Counted from the stretch's first letter, positions 8,222-17,061 are shown. The stretch: 64,000 nucleotides of DNA from Pseudorhodoferax sp. Leaf265 (GCF_001422365.1 NZ_LMMT01000038.1:139979-203978); one strand, 5' to 3'. Notes: a model not told the origin generated them from the letters alone. Program-made: numbers and translations.

Positions 8222-8701
8222 ATGCCCGCCCACCAGCTCACGATGACCGTGCTCATGACGCCCGACACGGCCAACTTCTCGGGCAACGTGCACGGCGGCA
8301 CCATCCTGAAGCTGCTGGACCAGGTGGCCTACGCCTGCGCGGCGCGCTACTCGGGCTGCTACGTGGTCACGCTGTCGGTGGACCAGGTCATGTTCCGCGA
8401 GCCCATCCTGGTCGGCGAGCTGGTGACCTTCCTGGCCTCGGTCAACTACACGGGCACCTCGTCGATGGAGATTGGCATCAAGGTCATCGCCGAGAACATC
8501 CGCACGCAGGCCTCGCGCCACGTCAACAGCTGCTTCTTCACCATGGTGGCGGTGGACGAGGAACGCAAGCCGGTGGCGGTGGCGCCGCTGCGCCCGTTCT
8601 CGCCGGACGAACGGCGCCGCCATGCCCAGGCGCTGGAGCGCAAGCAACTGCGCCACGAGCTGGCCAAGCGTTCGCAGGAGATCCGGGCGCAGCCCGACTG
8701 A
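8222..8701 (+). CDS. Acyl-CoA thioesterase (hotdog fold, YciA type)
   Basis: A 159-residue hotdog-fold thioesterase hydrolysing acyl-CoA to the free acid and CoA. It opens with MTVLMTPDTANFSGNVHGGTILKLLDQVAYACA, where N-x-HGG-x2-LK-x2-D is the YciA/acyl-CoA hydrolase active-site pattern containing the catalytic Asp. It also has the typical VDQVMFREPILVGELV strand. An upstream GGAG (8205-8208) is 7 bases from a TTG at 8216, which would add two residues, versus 13 from the ATG at 8222. It is transcribed alone. Confidence 0.88.
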   Translation: MPAHQLTMTVLMTPDTANFSGNVHGGTILKLLDQVAYACAARYSGCYVVTLSVDQVMFREPILVGELVTFLASVNYTGTSSMEIGIKVIAENIRTQASRHVNSCFFTMVAVDEERKPVAVAPLRPFSPDERRRHAQALERKQLRHELAKRSQEIRAQPD

Positions 8702-8843
8702 GCCGGCAAGGCCGGTGGGCGGCAGTTCCACCATGCAGTTTTGAACTTGGCCGCTGAAGGCCTGCGCTGGCCCCAACGGGCCGGCTTGCGCCCTACCATC
8801 CTGCGCAGAGAACGCTGCATGGCGTTCCGCACAGGAGACAGGC

Positions 8844-10397
8844 TTGACGCAAATGACCACGGCGCCGCCCCGGCGCATCCATGAGCTGCTGGACCCCTGG
8901 GTTCGCACGCAGCCCGACGCGCCGGCCGTGCGCGACGCCCACACCGCGCTCGGTTATGCCGCGCTCGACCGCGCCGGCCAGGCCACGGCCGCCGCACTGC
9001 AGGCCGCAGGCGTGCGCGCCGGCGACCGCGTGCTGCTGGTCGGCGAGAACTGCGCCGCGCTGTGCGTGCTGGTGCTCGCACTGAGCCGGCTCGATGCCTG
9101 GCCGGCCATCGTCAACGCACGCCTGTCGCCGCGCGAGATCGACGAGTTCATCGCGCATTCCGGTGCACGGCGCGTGTTCTACACCGCGCACGTTTCGGCC
9201 GACGCGGCCCGCCATGCCGAGCGCCACGGCGCTGCGGCCATCGACTGGCCCGGCCTGCAGGGCCTGCTGCTGGGCCCGCTGGCCGCCGCGGTGCAGCCCG
9301 AGCCCTGCGCGGCGGACGCGGCCGAGCAGGTGGCGGCCATGATCTACACCTCCGGCACCTCGGGCGCACCCAAGGGCGTGATGCTGAGCCATGCCAACCT
9401 GCTGTTCGCGGCCCACACGCTGCGCACGCAGCGGCGTTTCGGCCCGGGCGACCTGCTGTACGGCGTGCTGCCCATGGCGCACGTGGTGGGCCTGTCGATC
9501 CAGTTCCTGGGCAGCATGGCCAGCGGTGCGGCGCTGCTGCTGGAGCCGCGCTTCACGCCGCAGGCGCTGGCCGCTGCGCTCGAGCAGCAGGGCGCCACCG
9601 TCTTCATGGGCGTGCCGGCCATGTTCGCGCGGCTGCTGGAGCAGCGCCAGGGCCGGCCGCTGGCGGCGCCGCGCCTGCGCTTCATCGGCGTGTCGGGCTC
9701 GCCGCTCACCACCAGCCTGAAGGCCGACGTGGAGCGCGTGTTCGGCCTGCCGCTGCACAACGGCTATGGCCTGACCGAGACCGCGCCCACGGTCGCGCAG
9801 ACGCCCGTCGATGCGCCGCGCACCGATTGCGCCGTGGGCCCACCGGTGCCCGGCGTGCAGGCGCGCCTGCTCGACCGCACAGGCCAGCCGGTGGCGCCCG
9901 GCGAGGTCGGCGAGCTGCACGTGCGCGGCCCCAACGTGATGCGCGGCTACTACCGCAACCCGGAGCAGACGCGGGCCGCCGTCGACGCCGAAGGCTGGTT
10001 CAACACCGGCGACCTGGCACGGCGCACGGACGACGGCGCGCTGCACATCGCCGGCCGCACGCGCGAGCTCATCATCCGTTCGGGCTTCAACGTCTACCCG
10101 GTCGAGGTGGAGCAGGCGATCAACGCCTTCCCGCAGGTGGTGCAGTCCGCCGTGGTCGGGCGCACCGTGGACCACAACGAGGAGGTGGTCGCCTTCGTCG
10201 AAACCCAGGGCGGCGCCGCGCTCGACGAGGATGGCCTGCGCCGGCATCTGCGCGAGCGGCTCTCGCCCTACAAGCTGCCCAGCGAGATCCGCTTCCTGCC
10301 GGCGCTGCCGGCCGCGCCCACGGGCAAGGTGCTCAAGAACGTGCTCAAGACCATGGCCCAGCAGCCGGCGCAGGCCGCCGTGCCGCCGGTGCTGTGA
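8844..10397 (+). CDS. Class I adenylate-forming acyl-CoA ligase
   Basis: ATP-dependent activation of a carboxylic acid to its CoA thioester. The 517 residues are standard for the family. The P-loop-like motif YTSGTSGAPKGVM (about 174-186), the GYGLTETAP motif, the GWFNTGDLA hinge region with catalytic Asp, and C-terminal Lys in PTGKVLKN are all present. The substrate cannot be read. A TTG start at 8844 lies 5 bases after AGGAGA (8833-8838), while the in-frame ATG at 8853 is too far, so TTG is favoured. It is first in a run with an SDR, an isomerase-like protein and two Bug receptors, suggesting import and CoA activation of one aromatic or alicyclic acid. Confidence 0.9.
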   Translation: MTQMTTAPPRRIHELLDPWVRTQPDAPAVRDAHTALGYAALDRAGQATAAALQAAGVRAGDRVLLVGENCAALCVLVLALSRLDAWPAIVNARLSPREIDEFIAHSGARRVFYTAHVSADAARHAERHGAAAIDWPGLQGLLLGPLAAAVQPEPCAADAAEQVAAMIYTSGTSGAPKGVMLSHANLLFAAHTLRTQRRFGPGDLLYGVLPMAHVVGLSIQFLGSMASGAALLLEPRFTPQALAAALEQQGATVFMGVPAMFARLLEQRQGRPLAAPRLRFIGVSGSPLTTSLKADVERVFGLPLHNGYGLTETAPTVAQTPVDAPRTDCAVGPPVPGVQARLLDRTGQPVAPGEVGELHVRGPNVMRGYYRNPEQTRAAVDAEGWFNTGDLARRTDDGALHIAGRTRELIIRSGFNVYPVEVEQAINAFPQVVQSAVVGRTVDHNEEVVAFVETQGGAALDEDGLRRHLRERLSPYKLPSEIRFLPALPAAPTGKVLKNVLKTMAQQPAQAAVPPVL

Positions 10398-10422
10398 TGC
10401 CCCAACCATCCAAGGAGACCGC

Positions 10423-11157
10423 ATGACAACTTCCACCCCCAAGGCCGTCCTGGTCATCGGCGCCGGCGATGCCACCGGCGGCGCCATCGCCCGGCGTTTC
10501 GCGCGCGAGGGCTACATCGCCTGCGTGACGCGGCGCAGCGCCGACAAGCTCGCCCCGCTGGTCGCGCAGATCGAGGCCGACGGCGGCAAGGCCCACGCCT
10601 TCGGCAGCGACGCGCGCAAGGAAGAGGAGATGGTGGCCCTGGTGCAGAAGATCGAGGCCGAGATCGCGCCGATCGAGGTGGCGGTGTTCAACATCGGCGC
10701 CAACGTGCGCTTTCCGATCACCGAGACCACGGCCCGCGTGTACTTCAAGGTCTGGGAGATGGCCTGCTTCGGCGGCTTCCTGATGGGCCGCGAGGTGGCC
10801 AAGGCCATGCTGCCGCGCGGGCGCGGCAGCATCATCTTCACCGGGGCCACGGCCAGCCTGCGCGGGCGCGACGGCTATGCGGCCTTCGCCGGCGCCAAGG
10901 CCGCATTGCGCGCGCTGGCGCAGAGCATGGCGCGCGAGCTGGGTCCCAAGGGCATCCATGTGGCGCACCCGGTCATCGATGGCGCCATCGACACCGAGTT
11001 CATCCGCACCACCTTCCCCGAGCGCTATGCGCTCAAGGAGCAGGAGGGCATCGTCGACCCCGAGAGCATCGCCGAGGCCTACTGGCAGCTGCACCGGCAG
11101 CCGCGCAATGCCTGGACGCACGAGCTGGAGCTGCGGCCCTGGATGGAAGCCTGGTGA
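10423..11157 (+). CDS. SDR-family oxidoreductase lacking the usual catalytic Tyr
   Basis: A 244-residue short-chain dehydrogenase/reductase. The cofactor site GAGDATGGAIA lies near residue 13, replacing the classical TGxxxGxG. NIGAN stands where NNAG is usual. In the active-site segment SLRGRDGYAAFAGAKAAL the position of the YxxxK tyrosine, four residues before the Lys, is Phe; a Tyr lies three residues earlier. ATG at 10423 follows AAGGAGA. It lies 25 bases behind the acyl-CoA ligase. It may act on the CoA ester made by that enzyme, or have a non-classical role. Confidence 0.87.
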   Translation: MTTSTPKAVLVIGAGDATGGAIARRFAREGYIACVTRRSADKLAPLVAQIEADGGKAHAFGSDARKEEEMVALVQKIEAEIAPIEVAVFNIGANVRFPITETTARVYFKVWEMACFGGFLMGREVAKAMLPRGRGSIIFTGATASLRGRDGYAAFAGAKAALRALAQSMARELGPKGIHVAHPVIDGAIDTEFIRTTFPERYALKEQEGIVDPESIAEAYWQLHRQPRNAWTHELELRPWMEAW

Positions 11158-11186
11158 ACCCGGAACAACGCGCAAGGAGACAACGC

Positions 11187-11801
11187 ATGCCCACCCCCAA
11201 CGTCCAGTTCCTGTTCGACTTCGGCAGCCCCAACGCCTACCTGTGCCACCGGGTCATTCCGGCCATCGAGGCGCGCACCGGCGTGCGCTTCGACTACCGG
11301 CCCATCCTGCTCGGTGGGCTGTTCAAGCTGGCCAACAACCGCTCGCCGGCCGAGGCCTTCGCCGACATTCCCAACAAGCGCGCCTACGACCGGCTGGAGG
11401 TCGACCGCTTCGTCGCCCGGCACGGCCTCGCCCGCTACCGCTTCAACCCCTTCTTCCCGATCAACACGCTGCAGCTCATGCGCGGCGCGGTGGCGGCGCA
11501 CAAGCTCGGCTGCTTCGCGCCCTATGTGGAGGCGGTCTATGTGGCCATGTGGGAGCGCGGCCTGGACATGGGGCAGGCCGACGTCGTGAGCGCCACGCTC
11601 GCAGAGGCCGGCCTGCCGGCCGCGCAGCTCCTCGCCACGGCGCAGGACGCCGACGTGAAGGCCAAGCTGCTGGCCAACACCAACGAGGCGCACGCACGCG
11701 GCGCCTTCGGCTCGCCGAGCTTCTTCGTCGGCGACGAACTCTTCTTCGGCAAGGACCGGCTGCGCGAGGTGGAGGAAGAGATCGTGCGCCAGCGCGGCTG
11801 A
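11187..11801 (+). CDS. DsbA-like 2-hydroxychromene-2-carboxylate isomerase family protein
   Basis: A 204-residue thioredoxin-fold protein of the kappa-class GST/HCCA isomerase family, which isomerises ring-opened aromatic intermediates with glutathione. The N-terminus FLFDFGSPNAYL has the active-site Ser, and GAFGSPSFFVGDELFFGKDRL near the end is the family's cis-Pro region. ATG at 11187 has AAGGAGA upstream; a GTG at 11154 would overlap the SDR gene and is less likely. Its place behind the ligase and SDR supports a catabolic rather than folding role. The reaction here is not proven. Confidence 0.85.
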   Translation: MPTPNVQFLFDFGSPNAYLCHRVIPAIEARTGVRFDYRPILLGGLFKLANNRSPAEAFADIPNKRAYDRLEVDRFVARHGLARYRFNPFFPINTLQLMRGAVAAHKLGCFAPYVEAVYVAMWERGLDMGQADVVSATLAEAGLPAAQLLATAQDADVKAKLLANTNEAHARGAFGSPSFFVGDELFFGKDRLREVEEEIVRQRG

Positions 11802-11913
11802 GGCGCACGCAGCACCGGCGTCCCGCGCGCTGCGCGCCATCCGCAGCGCCAAGGCGGGAGCCCGGCCGCACCACCGCGGCCAGGCCATCGATGGACATCA
11901 CCAGGAGACAGAC

Positions 11914-12897
11914 ATGCTCAAACGCCACTTCCTTCGGGCGGTGGGTTCGGCCGCCGCATGGTGTGCCGCCCCCGCGCTCGTGCGTGCCCAGGACCGCGCC
12001 GTGGCCTGGCCCACGCGCCCGGTCAAGATCATGATCGGCTTTCCGCCGGGCGGCTCGACCGACGGTCCCATGCGCGTGCTGGCCGAGCACGCCGGCCGCC
12101 TCCTGGGCCAGCCCATCGTGATCGAGAACAAGCCCGGCGCGGCCGGCGTCATCCCGGCGCAGAACCTGCAGAGCGCGCCGCACGACGGCTACACCCTGGC
12201 CATCGCGCCGGCCGGCGTGTACCGCCTGCCCTACACCACCGATCTCAAGTGGAACCCGGCCAGCGACCTCAGCTACGTCATCGGCATCACGGGCTATGCC
12301 TTCGGCACCGTGGTGCCGGCCGCATCGCCCGTCGCCAGCCTGGCCGACTACATCGCCGCCGCCAAGGCCCGGCCGGGCGAGCTGACCTACAGCACGCCCG
12401 GCGTGGCCACCACCAACCACCTGACCATGGAGCAGTTCTCGCGCCTGGCCGGCGTGCGGCTCAACCACGTGCCCTACAAGGGCTCGGCCGACTCCTTGCA
12501 GGCGCTGCTGGCCGGCCACGTGGATTCGGCGGCCGAGACATCCGCGTTCGTGCCCTACGTGGAGAGCGGCAGGATGCGCCTGATCGCGGTGTGGGGCAAG
12601 AGGCGCATGGCGCGCTTTCCGAACGTGCCCACGCTGCAGGAAGCGGGCGTCGACCTGGTGCAGACCTCGCCCTGGGGCCTGGTCGGGCCCAAGGGGATGG
12701 ACCCGCGCATCGCCGTGCGGCTGCACGACGCCTTCCGCGAGGCCATGGACGCACCGGCCTTCCGCAACGTGCTGGCCAGCTTCGACATGGAGCCGGACTA
12801 CCGCAGCGCGGCGGATTTCCAGCGCTTCGCGGTCGAGTCGATGCGGCGCGAGAAGGAGGTGCTGGACCTGCTGGGCCTGTCGCGCAGCCGCAGCTGA
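11914..12897 (+). CDS. Bug-type periplasmic receptor 1 (tandem pair)
   Basis: Bug proteins (TctC family) are periplasmic binding proteins that capture carboxylates, classically for TctAB membrane partners, or act in sensing. This one has 327 residues, a signal peptide ending near VRAQ (about 26), the ligand-binding loop GFPPGGSTDGPMRVL and the conserved HVPYKGSADS segment. Its closest visible relative is the gene directly downstream, which shares GFPPGGSTDGPMRVLAE, so the pair arose by duplication. It follows the ligase-SDR-isomerase genes by 112 bases. No TctA or TctB gene is nearby. Ligand unknown; probably the substrate of the same cluster. Confidence 0.9.
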   Translation: MLKRHFLRAVGSAAAWCAAPALVRAQDRAVAWPTRPVKIMIGFPPGGSTDGPMRVLAEHAGRLLGQPIVIENKPGAAGVIPAQNLQSAPHDGYTLAIAPAGVYRLPYTTDLKWNPASDLSYVIGITGYAFGTVVPAASPVASLADYIAAAKARPGELTYSTPGVATTNHLTMEQFSRLAGVRLNHVPYKGSADSLQALLAGHVDSAAETSAFVPYVESGRMRLIAVWGKRRMARFPNVPTLQEAGVDLVQTSPWGLVGPKGMDPRIAVRLHDAFREAMDAPAFRNVLASFDMEPDYRSAADFQRFAVESMRREKEVLDLLGLSRSRS

Positions 12898-12923
12898 AAC
12901 CAACCCGCAAAAGGAGACAAGGC

Positions 12924-13883
12924 ATGTACAGAAGACAGATGCTGCTGGCCGGCATGGCCAGCGCGCTCGGCCCCGTGGCCGCGCAGGAGCCGGGCTTCCC
13001 TTCGCGCCCGGTGCGCGTGCTGCTCGGTTTTCCGCCCGGCGGCTCCACCGATGGCCCGATGCGCGTGCTGGCCGAGGACGCGGCCAGGATGCTGCGCCAG
13101 CCCGTCATCATCGAGAACCGGCCCGGCAACGCGGGCCTGATGCCGGCGCAACTGCTGCAGAACAGCCCCGCCGATGGCCACACCATCGGCGTGATCCCCG
13201 GCAATCTGTTCCGCCTCCCGTATACCGGCAGCATCGCCTGGGACCCGGCACGCGACCTGCGCTACGTGATCGGGCTCACGGAGTTCGTCTACGGCATCGT
13301 GGTGCCCGCCGATTCGCCGCTGCGCAACCTGGACGACCTGCTGGCCTTCGCGCGGGCCAACCCCGAGAAGCTGAACTACGCGACGGCCGGCCCCTGGCTG
13401 GCGCAGCACATCACCATGGAGCAGATCGCGCGCATCCAGGGCGTGCGCTTCAACCACGTGCCCTACAAGGGCTCGGCCGAGGCGCTGAACGCCGTGCTCG
13501 GCGGCCACGTGATGGCGGCGGCCGACACCTCGGCCTGGGGCCCCTACGTGGCCAGCGGCAAGCTGCGCCTGCTCGTCACGTTCAACGCACGGCGCGTGGC
13601 GCGCTTCGCGGACGTGCCCACGCTGCGCGAGGCCGGCATCGACTTTCCGCCGCCCTCGGCCGCCTGGGGGCTGGCGGCACCGAAGAACACGCCGCCCGCA
13701 GCGGTGCGCACGCTGCACGACGCCTTCCACCAGGCCATGCAGATGCCGGGATTTCGCCAGGCGCTGGCGGCCTACGACATGGAGCCCGCCTACATGGGAT
13801 CGGCGCAGTACCAGCGCTTCGCGGCCGAGTCGGTGCTGCGCGAGAAGCGGTTGCTGGACGAGATCGGCTTCGTGAAGAGCTGA
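12924..13883 (+). CDS. Bug-type periplasmic receptor 2 (tandem pair)
   Basis: A 319-residue receptor with a short signal peptide ending at PVAAQ (about 21), loop GFPPGGSTDGPMRVLAE and HVPYKGSAEA. It starts 26 bases after its paralogue with AAGGAGA before the ATG and ends 3 bases from the stop of the convergent iclR gene. Having two diverged copies side by side suggests that the host distinguishes two related ligands or uses one copy for signalling. Confidence 0.9.
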   Translation: MYRRQMLLAGMASALGPVAAQEPGFPSRPVRVLLGFPPGGSTDGPMRVLAEDAARMLRQPVIIENRPGNAGLMPAQLLQNSPADGHTIGVIPGNLFRLPYTGSIAWDPARDLRYVIGLTEFVYGIVVPADSPLRNLDDLLAFARANPEKLNYATAGPWLAQHITMEQIARIQGVRFNHVPYKGSAEALNAVLGGHVMAAADTSAWGPYVASGKLRLLVTFNARRVARFADVPTLREAGIDFPPPSAAWGLAAPKNTPPAAVRTLHDAFHQAMQMPGFRQALAAYDMEPAYMGSAQYQRFAAESVLREKRLLDEIGFVKS

Positions 13884-13886
13884 GGC

Positions 13887-14714
13887 TCAGTGCCCCAGCT
13901 GCGCCTCGATCGCGCGCACCGTCTCGATCAGCCGCGGCCGCACGGCCTGCGTGAGCATCTCGGCCGAGGTCGCCGTGGCCGGGCAGGCGGCGTTGACCAC
14001 CATGGGCGGCAGGCCCTGGCCGGTGCGCAGCGGCACGGCGATGGCGTGGATCTCGGCATGCCAGTCGCCGAAGGAGCTGCAGCAGCCGTGCGCGGCGACA
14101 TCGGCGATGGCCTGGGCTATGCCCTGTTGCAGGCGCGGCCATTGCAGCGGGTCGAGCGCGCGCAGGCGTTCCTCCAGCCCCTGGCGCAGCGCCGGCTCGG
14201 CACCGGCCAGGTAGGCCCGGCCCATGGCCGTGGAGGCCAGCGGGATGCGCGAGCCGATCTCCAGCCGCAGCGTCACGAGCGAGTACCCGCGGCAGTTCTC
14301 GATGTAGAGCATGGCCAGGTCGTCGCGCGTGCCCAGCGAAACCAGGGTGCTGGTGGCGTTGGCCAGGGCCTGCATCAGCGGCCGGCTGACCTCCTTGACG
14401 TCCAGCCGCGCCAGCGTGGTGCCGCCCAGCGCCAGCGCCGCCACGCCGAGCCGGTAGCGGCCCGACTCCTCGATGTGGTGCAGGTAGTCCAGCCGCGTCA
14501 GCGTGTGGGTGAGCCGCGTGACGGTGGACTTGGGCAGCTTGCAGCGCTGCGCCAGCTCCTGGTTGCCCAGGCGCTCCTCGCCCGACTTGAAGCAGCTCAG
14601 CACCTTGAGGCCACGCGCCAGCGCGGTCACGAAGTGGCGGTCCTGCGGGTCGCGTGTGGCGGGGGTGGCAAGGGCCTGGGCGTTCTGCACTGCAGTTTTT
14701 GATCGAGTGGCCAT
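13887..14714 (-). CDS. IclR-family transcriptional regulator
   Basis: A 275-residue regulator with an N-terminal winged helix (about 28-90, containing LGNQELAQRCKLPKSTVTRLT) and a C-terminal effector domain ending AIEAQLGH. The family binds aromatic or small-acid effectors. ATG at 14714 is the first start after the divergent promoter region. The first 11 codons contain one arm of a 17-base inverted repeat whose other arm lies in the leader of the divergent dehydrogenase gene. This suggests that it controls that operon and itself. Confidence 0.9.
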   Translation of the reverse strand: MATRSKTAVQNAQALATPATRDPQDRHFVTALARGLKVLSCFKSGEERLGNQELAQRCKLPKSTVTRLTHTLTRLDYLHHIEESGRYRLGVAALALGGTTLARLDVKEVSRPLMQALANATSTLVSLGTRDDLAMLYIENCRGYSLVTLRLEIGSRIPLASTAMGRAYLAGAEPALRQGLEERLRALDPLQWPRLQQGIAQAIADVAAHGCCSSFGDWHAEIHAIAVPLRTGQGLPPMVVNAACPATATSAEMLTQAVRPRLIETVRAIEAQLGH

Positions 14715-14780
14715 GCTGTCATTTTGACCGCACGCTGCCGAGAATGACAACGATCGGAATGACAAACTGCAGTGCAGAAC
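14682..14780. promoter_or_regulatory. Divergent IclR operator region with 17-base inverted repeat
   Basis: GTTCTGCACTGCAGTTT (14682-14698) and AAACTGCAGTGCAGAAC (14764-14780) are perfect inverted copies 65 bases apart. Each contains the odd palindrome CTGCA-N-TGCAG. One arm lies inside the iclR coding start, the other in the leader of the dehydrogenase gene. Between them GAATGACAA occurs twice as direct repeats (14742-14750 and 14757-14765) and TGTCATT (14717-14723) is its inverse. Such architecture fits a repressor that bridges two sites. Confidence 0.65.
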
Positions 14781-14828
14781 AAGAGGGGTGCATTGCAGAC
14801 CGACCCACCACCCTCGCCGGAGACCACC

Positions 14829-16034
14829 ATGCCATCCATTCCGCCCGCCGTCGGCGCCCACAGCTTTCCTGCCATCGAACGCGTGCACTTCGGCCGCCCG
14901 GCGGCCGAGGCCATCGTGACCGAGGCCGAGCGCGCCGGCGCGCGGCGCGTGTTCATCATGGCCAGCCGCACGCTGAACACCACCACCGACGTGGTGCGCG
15001 GCATCGCCGCCGCGCTCGGCGAGCGCCATGCCGGCACCTTCGATGGCATGCCCCAGCACACCACGCGCCGCGGCGTGGCGCGGGCCGCGCAGGCGGCGCA
15101 GGAGGTGGGGGCGGACCTGGTGGTGGCCGTGGGTGGCGGCTCGGTCATCGACGGGGCCAAGATGGTCACGCTGTGCCTGCGCCACGGCTTCACGGACGAG
15201 CACCTGCAGGGCCTGGACGCGTTCGAAACCAAGCTCAGCCCCGAGGGCCGCATCGTGCGGCCCAGCTTCGAGGGCCCGCAGGTGCGCATGATCGCCGTGC
15301 CCAGCACGCTCAACGGCGGCGAGTTCAACGCCGGCTGCCTGGTGACGGACGAGCGCCACCACCACAAGCAGACCTTCTTCCACGCCCACATGATGCCGCG
15401 CATGGTGGTGCTGGACCCGGCGCTGACGGTGCACACGCCGGCCCACCTGTGGCTGGGCTCGGCCACGCGCGCGCTGGACCACGCCATCGAGGCCCTGCTG
15501 TCCATCTCGCCCACGCCGCTGTCGGACACCGTGGTGCTCGAAGGCATCCGCCGGATGGCGGCACTGCTGCCGCAGTGGCAGGCCGACCCCGGCAACCTGG
15601 AGCTGCGCGCGGCCTGCCAGATCGCGTCCTGGCTGTGCTCGTACGGGCTGTCCAGCCGCAGCGTGTTCGGCGGCGTGATGATGGGCCCCAGCCATGCCAT
15701 CGGCCATGTGCTGGGCGGCACCTGCGGCGTGCCGCACTACTTCTGCACGCCGGTGCTGATGCCCGCCGTGCTGCGCTGGAGCGCACCGGCCACGGCCGAG
15801 CGCCAGCGGCAGCTGGCCGAGGCGCTGGGCCGGCCCGGCGTGCCGGCCGGCGACGCCTTCGCCGACCTGGTGGCGCAGCTGGGTTTGCCCGGCAACCTGC
15901 GCGCCGTGGGCGTGCAGGCCGACCAGTTCGACAACATCGCGCGCATCAGCATGGGCGAGATCTTCACGCGCGGCAACGCGCGGCGCATCACCGCGCCGGC
16001 CGACGTGCTGGAGATCCTGCAGCTCGCAGCCTGA
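14829..16034 (+). CDS. Iron-ADH-fold dehydrogenase, maleylacetate-reductase-like
   Basis: A 401-residue member of the Fe-ADH/dehydroquinate-synthase-like fold. The NAD(P) site GGGSVIDGAKM (about 100-110) and the region GPSHAIGHVLGGTCGVPH carrying two His are present. In the helix normally holding Asp and His metal ligands (GxDALTHAIEA) the sequence reads SATRALDHAIEA, so the Asp position is Arg, as judged by eye. Loss of metal ligands is typical of maleylacetate reductases, which reduce maleylacetate to 3-oxoadipate. ATG at 14829 follows CGGAGA. It is first in an operon with a nitronate-monooxygenase-like gene under the divergent IclR. The exact substrate is inferred. Confidence 0.82.
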   Translation: MPSIPPAVGAHSFPAIERVHFGRPAAEAIVTEAERAGARRVFIMASRTLNTTTDVVRGIAAALGERHAGTFDGMPQHTTRRGVARAAQAAQEVGADLVVAVGGGSVIDGAKMVTLCLRHGFTDEHLQGLDAFETKLSPEGRIVRPSFEGPQVRMIAVPSTLNGGEFNAGCLVTDERHHHKQTFFHAHMMPRMVVLDPALTVHTPAHLWLGSATRALDHAIEALLSISPTPLSDTVVLEGIRRMAALLPQWQADPGNLELRAACQIASWLCSYGLSSRSVFGGVMMGPSHAIGHVLGGTCGVPHYFCTPVLMPAVLRWSAPATAERQRQLAEALGRPGVPAGDAFADLVAQLGLPGNLRAVGVQADQFDNIARISMGEIFTRGNARRITAPADVLEILQLAA

Positions 16035-16046
16035 GGACCCGGAACC

Positions 16047-17036
16047 ATGACCATCCTGAAGACCCGCATCACCGAACTGTTCGGCATCGAGCGCCCCATC
16101 GTGCAGGGCGGCATGCACCACGTCGGCCTGGCCGAGCTGGCGGCGGCCGTCTCCAACGCCGGCGGCCTGGGCCTGATCACCGCGCTCACCCAGCGCACGC
16201 CCACGTTGCTGGCGCAGGAGATCGCGCGCTGCCGCGCCATGACCGACAAGCCCTTCGGCGTGAACCTGACCTTCCTGCCGAGCGTGAACCCGCCGGACTA
16301 CCCGGGCTACATCGCGGCCATCGTCGAGGGCGGCGTGAAGATCGTCGAGACCGCCGGCAACAACCCGCAGAAGTGGCTGCCGCTGCTGCACGAGGCCGGC
16401 ATCCGCGTGGTCCACAAGTGCACCTCGGTGCGCCACGCGCTCAAGGCCGAGGCCATCGGCTGCGACGCGGTCAGCGTGGACGGCTTCGAGTGCGGTGGCC
16501 ATCCGGGCGAGGACGATGTGCCCAACTTCATCCTGCTACCGCGCGCGGCCGAGGTGCTCAAGATCCCGTTCATCGCCTCGGGCGGCATGGCCGACGGGCG
16601 TTCGCTGGTGGCGGCGCTGGCGCTGGGCGCCGAGGGCATCAACATGGGCACGCGCTTCGTCGCCACCCGCGAGGCGCCGGTGCACGAGAACGTCAAGGCC
16701 GCGCTGGTGGCCGCCACGGAGCTGGACACGCGGCTCGTGATGCGCCCGCTGCGCAACACCGAACGCGTGCTGGCCAACCCGGCCGTCGAGCGCCTGCTGG
16801 AGAAGGAGCGCGCACTGGGCGCGGCGATCCGTTTCGAAGACATCGCGCCCGAGGTGGCCGGCGTCTACCCGCGCGTGATGCAGGGCGGCGAGGTGGGTGC
16901 GGGCGCCTGGTCCTGCGGCATGGTGGCCGGGCTGATCCACGACGTGCCCACGGTGCAGGCGCTGCTGGACCGCATCATGGACGAGGCCGGGCAGATCATC
17001 GGCGCGCGGCTGGGCGGCCTGCTGGCCAGGGCCTGA
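16047..17036 (+). CDS. Nitronate monooxygenase / 2-nitropropane dioxygenase-like flavoenzyme
   Basis: A 329-residue FMN TIM-barrel enzyme. Family marks are the N-terminal PIVQGGMHHVG, NAGGLGLITAL, CGGHPGEDD with the phosphate-binding region, and IASGGMADGRSLVAALALGAEGINMGTRF. Known members oxidise alkyl nitronates or propionate 3-nitronate; many in catabolic operons are misnamed enoyl reductases. It follows the maleylacetate-reductase-like gene by 12 bases, so both are cotranscribed. That pairing hints at a nitro-substituted or ring-cleavage substrate, but this is inference. Confidence 0.87.
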   Translation: MTILKTRITELFGIERPIVQGGMHHVGLAELAAAVSNAGGLGLITALTQRTPTLLAQEIARCRAMTDKPFGVNLTFLPSVNPPDYPGYIAAIVEGGVKIVETAGNNPQKWLPLLHEAGIRVVHKCTSVRHALKAEAIGCDAVSVDGFECGGHPGEDDVPNFILLPRAAEVLKIPFIASGGMADGRSLVAALALGAEGINMGTRFVATREAPVHENVKAALVAATELDTRLVMRPLRNTERVLANPAVERLLEKERALGAAIRFEDIAPEVAGVYPRVMQGGEVGAGAWSCGMVAGLIHDVPTVQALLDRIMDEAGQIIGARLGGLLARA

Positions 17037-17061
17037 GAGCTTGAAAGGCTGAGTTCCGCGG

